Shown: positions 5,546 through 7,648 of the stretch, in pieces
How positions within the stretch are numbered: the stretch's first letter is position 1
How the letters are laid out: each line of letters begins with the position of its first letter
Assembly: GCA_002791075.1 (NCBI GenBank)
Contig: PFWI01000246.1
Span: forward strand, 1 to 7,648
Source: a bacterium (Candidatus Ratteibacteria) CG_4_9_14_3_um_filter_41_21
GTDB lineage: Bacteria; Ratteibacteria; UBA8468
Reading direction: 5' to 3'
DNA: 7,648 nucleotides
Made by a program: the position numbers and the translations under genes
The notes under the pieces: model-generated
Told to the model about the DNA's origin: nothing
What the model saw: the letters and a program-made list of their open reading frames with translations, nothing else
Database searches by the model: none

Positions 5546-5579
5546 TTGTAGTTACAAAGGAAATTCCTGTACAATTAAA
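5546..5579 (+). promoter_or_regulatory. candidate glyS promoter with conserved 24-bp element
   Basis: A weak -35 (TTGTAG, 5546-5551) lies 18 bp from TACAAT (5570-5575), a 5 of 6 match to the -10 consensus. The box ends six bases before the ATG at 5582, so transcription would start at or beside the start codon. Positions 5556-5579 match the left window edge (minus strand, 1-24) at 22 of 24. The spacer contains the near-palindrome AGGAAATTCCT, a possible operator. No Shine-Dalgarno is present at normal spacing; AAAGGAAA lies about 20 nt upstream of the start. Confidence 0.5.
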
Positions 5580-5581
5580 TT

Positions 5582-7648
5582 ATGATTATGAAAAAGGATT
5601 TTATCTTAGAAATTGGAACGGAAGAGTTACCTCTGGCAGATCTGCGGCATTTATCAAAAGAACTTCCGTCTTTGGCCGAAAAACTCTTTACCGAAAAAAA
5701 CCTTTCTTTCCAGAAAATCCTTTCCTTCGCCACTTCCCGCAGAATTGTTCTCTCCGTTAAAGGAATTCCCGGGTATCAAAGCAATGAATTAATTGAAGTT
5801 TCCGGCCCTCCGAAAGGTATCGCCTTTGATAAAGAGGGCAATCCTACGGCAGCCGCTAAAGGTTTCGCCCGCGCGCAAAAGGTGAAGTTGTCTCAACTCA
5901 GAATAAAGCACATCGGCAAAAAAGAAGTTATTTGCGCGGTGAAAAAAAAACAAGGGAAGCCCGCTTCCTTCATTCTGAAAACCCTCTTGCCTGAATTTTT
6001 GAGGTCTATTAGTTTTCCCCAATCAATGCGCTGGAGTGATACAAAATTCTCTTTTTCCCGACCAATCCGGTGGCTCCTGGCTCTTCTCGGCGAAAAAACT
6101 GTTAAATTTAAATTTGAAGATTTATCTTCCTCTAACTTTACTTATGGTCATCGCTTTTTAAGCCCCGGACCTTTCCGGGTCAAAAATCCTCTTTTTTATT
6201 TTGCTACTCTTCAAAAAAACTTTGTTATTCTTGACTCCGAAATTCGCACCATCCTTATCAAAAAAGGGTTAAAAGGAAAAAAAACAGACGAAAATTTAGT
6301 CAGAGAAGCCTCGGACCTCGTAGAATATCCCACCCCCCTCTTCTGCTCAATAGAGAAGGAATACTTCAAGACCCTCTCAAAAAAGATTATTGAATCTGCC
6401 ATTAAAAGAGAGAAGGGAATTCCCTTTGAGGATGAAAAAGGAAATCTTCTCCCCTTATTTGCGGTAATAACCAATGGCGTTAAAAATGAAAAAATCAAAA
6501 ATTCATACGAAAAGGTTCTGGAGGCAAAATTGGCCGATAGTAAATTTTTCTGGGAAGAGGACCTGAAAAAACCTTTTGAAAAGTACGGAGAGGACCTTAA
6601 AAAAATTATTTTCCACCATCGCTTAGGCACAACCTACGATAAGATAGAAAAAATAGAAAAATTGGCAACTTATCTCGGCCAAGAATTAAAACTAAAAGAG
6701 GATGAAATAAGAAGTGTGAAGAGGGGGTCTCTTCTTTGCAAAAATGACCTTGCTACCCAGATGGTAAGAGAATTTCCGGAACTTCAAGGTTTTATCGGCC
6801 GTCTTTACGCAGAAGCCTCCGGAGAAAATAAACTGACTTCCCAGATTATTGAAGAACATTATCTGCCGCGGTTTCCCGGTGATGCTCTGCCCGTAAAAAA
6901 AGAATCAATGGCCGTAGGGATAGCCGATCGCCTTATTGCTATCTGCGGTTATTTTATCATCGGAGAAAGCCTATCCGGCTCCTCTGACCCCTATGGCATT
7001 AAGCGTTTAGCTAACGGCCTTGTTGAAATAATCTGGGAGAAGCAATTAAAACTTCCCTTACTTCCTCTCCTTAAAGAAGCAGTTTCTCTTTTCCCTTCTA
7101 CCAACGAGAATCTTAAAGAGCAACTCCTTGATTTTTTTAAACAAAGAGTAAACGCTCTTCTGTCCCAGAATGATTTTTCTCCCGATATCCGAAAAGCGGT
7201 GATTCTGGGAGATAACTTAGATGCAATCAGAAAGAAATCTATTGCCATTAAAAAATGGAAAGGAACATCGTCTTTCTCAAATTCCCTGATTACCTTTAGC
7301 CGAGTAGCAAATATTCTTCAACAGGCAAAAAATCGGAATCTTAAACTCCCCGCTTTCAGAAAAGAATCCTTAAAGGAAGAAGGCGAAAAGAAACTTTTTT
7401 TAACCTATCAAAATATCAGAAGGCAGTTAAATGAACTTTGGAGGAAAGAGGATTATCCGGTAATTCTGGAAAAGTTGGAAGAATTAAAGCCATCAATCAA
7501 TTTTTTCTTTGACCATATCCTGGTAATGGAAAAAGACGAGGTCTTAAGAGATAATCGGCTTGCACTTCTTTCCCTGATTAATGAAGAATTGCTGAAAGTT
7601 GCCGATTTTTCCAGTTTAACTACCGAGAGCACAGAGAGAAAAACTAAA
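5582..7648 (+). CDS. glyS: glycyl-tRNA synthetase beta subunit (3' end outside window)
   Basis: Beta chain of the bacterial alpha2-beta2 glycyl-tRNA synthetase; it binds tRNA-Gly for charging by the GlyQ alpha chain. I translated the frame by hand through 689 codons without a stop or frame break; the family is normally about 690 residues. Motifs: FILEIGTEELP (7-17), FATSRR (near 50-55), SGPPKGIAFD (75-84), SMRW (148-151), SRPIRW (159-164), DLVEYP (245-250), SKFFWEEDLKKP (320-331), CKNDLATQMVREFPELQG (386-403), YLPRFPGD (427-434), SDPYGIKR (468-475), and the C-terminal anticodon-binding end FFFDHILVMEKDEVLRDNRLALL (641-663). The segment around 276-282 (REKGIPF) departs from the usual QKYFPV. 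The family core ends near VADFSSL; the tail TTESTERKTK looks repeat-derived. A second ATG at 5588 gives MKKDFILEIG and is an equally possible start. GlyQ is not adjacent. Confidence 0.95.
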   Translation, partial: MIMKKDFILEIGTEELPLADLRHLSKELPSLAEKLFTEKNLSFQKILSFATSRRIVLSVKGIPGYQSNELIEVSGPPKGIAFDKEGNPTAAAKGFARAQKVKLSQLRIKHIGKKEVICAVKKKQGKPASFILKTLLPEFLRSISFPQSMRWSDTKFSFSRPIRWLLALLGEKTVKFKFEDLSSSNFTYGHRFLSPGPFRVKNPLFYFATLQKNFVILDSEIRTILIKKGLKGKKTDENLVREASDLVEYPTPLFCSIEKEYFKTLSKKIIESAIKREKGIPFEDEKGNLLPLFAVITNGVKNEKIKNSYEKVLEAKLADSKFFWEEDLKKPFEKYGEDLKKIIFHHRLGTTYDKIEKIEKLATYLGQELKLKEDEIRSVKRGSLLCKNDLATQMVREFPELQGFIGRLYAEASGENKLTSQIIEEHYLPRFPGDALPVKKESMAVGIADRLIAICGYFIIGESLSGSSDPYGIKRLANGLVEIIWEKQLKLPLLPLLKEAVSLFPSTNENLKEQLLDFFKQRVNALLSQNDFSPDIRKAVILGDNLDAIRKKSIAIKKWKGTSSFSNSLITFSRVANILQQAKNRNLKLPAFRKESLKEEGEKKLFLTYQNIRRQLNELWRKEDYPVILEKLEELKPSINFFFDHILVMEKDEVLRDNRLALLSLINEELLKVADFSSLTTESTERKTK
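7619..7648 (+). repeat. probable CACAGAG-type repeat over the 3' end of glyS
   Basis: The bases encoding the last visible residues contain ACCGAGAGCACAGAGAGA, which resembles the CACAGAG-type units at 5355-5381 and 5511-5537. The homologous part of GlyS ends just before it. The unit is cut by the window edge, so its extent is unknown. Confidence 0.5.

Noticed and set aside
5323..5581. T-box or glycine riboswitch ahead of glyS
   Set aside because: No T-box consensus, specifier loop or glycine aptamer core could be seen; the region is explained by dispersed repeats.
5789..6022. Minus-strand open frames inside glyS (also 6211-6630 and 6991-7248)
   Set aside because: They are antisense to a continuous, motif-rich glyS frame; composition and lack of start signals mark them as chance frames.
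1..7648. tRNA, rRNA, insertion-sequence or phage genes, toxin-antitoxin or defence genes
   Set aside because: No tRNA cloverleaf, rRNA segment, transposase, integrase or defence-type protein motif was found on either strand; the coding content is all housekeeping.

Overview
The window is an AT-rich, gene-dense stretch of ordinary bacterial chromosome. It holds five complete housekeeping genes and one nearly complete one. Two lipopolysaccharide-transport permeases (LptF/LptG type) point to a diderm bacterium with an outer membrane. Bacterial-type GapA and Pgk and a separate alpha/beta-type glycyl-tRNA synthetase beta chain agree with a bacterium. The exact phylum cannot be read from the sequence. 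An uncultured diderm lineage such as Omnitrophota, where I recall similar short repeats, is only a guess.

Layout: positions 1-185 are non-coding and carry a short promoter-like element followed by a cluster of short dispersed repeats. Positions 186-2393 (minus strand) are a two-gene glycolytic operon, gap then pgk, three bases apart, behind a clear sigma70-type promoter at 2448-2476. Positions 2491-3135 (minus) encode a ComF-family phosphoribosyltransferase-like protein. It is divergent, across only 31 bp, from the lptF-lptG pair (3167-5292, plus), whose reading frames overlap by 4 bp. Positions 5293-5581 are non-coding: a promoter-like sequence right after lptG, a nested repeat cluster, and a promoter-like element just before glyS. 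Positions 5582-7648 (plus) encode the glycyl-tRNA synthetase beta subunit, still open at the window edge after 689 codons and probably within a few codons of its end.

The genes work in separate pathways: GapA and Pgk catalyse consecutive steps of lower glycolysis, LptF and LptG form the membrane part of the LPS exporter, and GlyS charges tRNA-Gly together with GlyQ, which is not encoded here. No mobile genes, CRISPR, defence or biosynthetic system is visible, and nothing in the coding content looks like a new system.

The unusual content is non-coding. At least three families of short repeats (CACGAATT type, CACAGAG type, GCAGAT type) share one plan: a leading AACCAC-like end followed by about three units spaced 8-10 nt apart. 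A fourth, GTCATTCTGAG...GAAGAATCTC, is a foldable hairpin. These units abut the pgk stop, form most of the predicted gap 5' leader, fill the lptG-glyS gap, and seem to supply the last codons of glyS. A 22/24-matching element appears just upstream of glyS and, inverted, at the left window edge. Several starts (lptF, comF, glyS) have a -10-like box only 7-9 nt upstream and no Shine-Dalgarno, which suggests leaderless transcripts.
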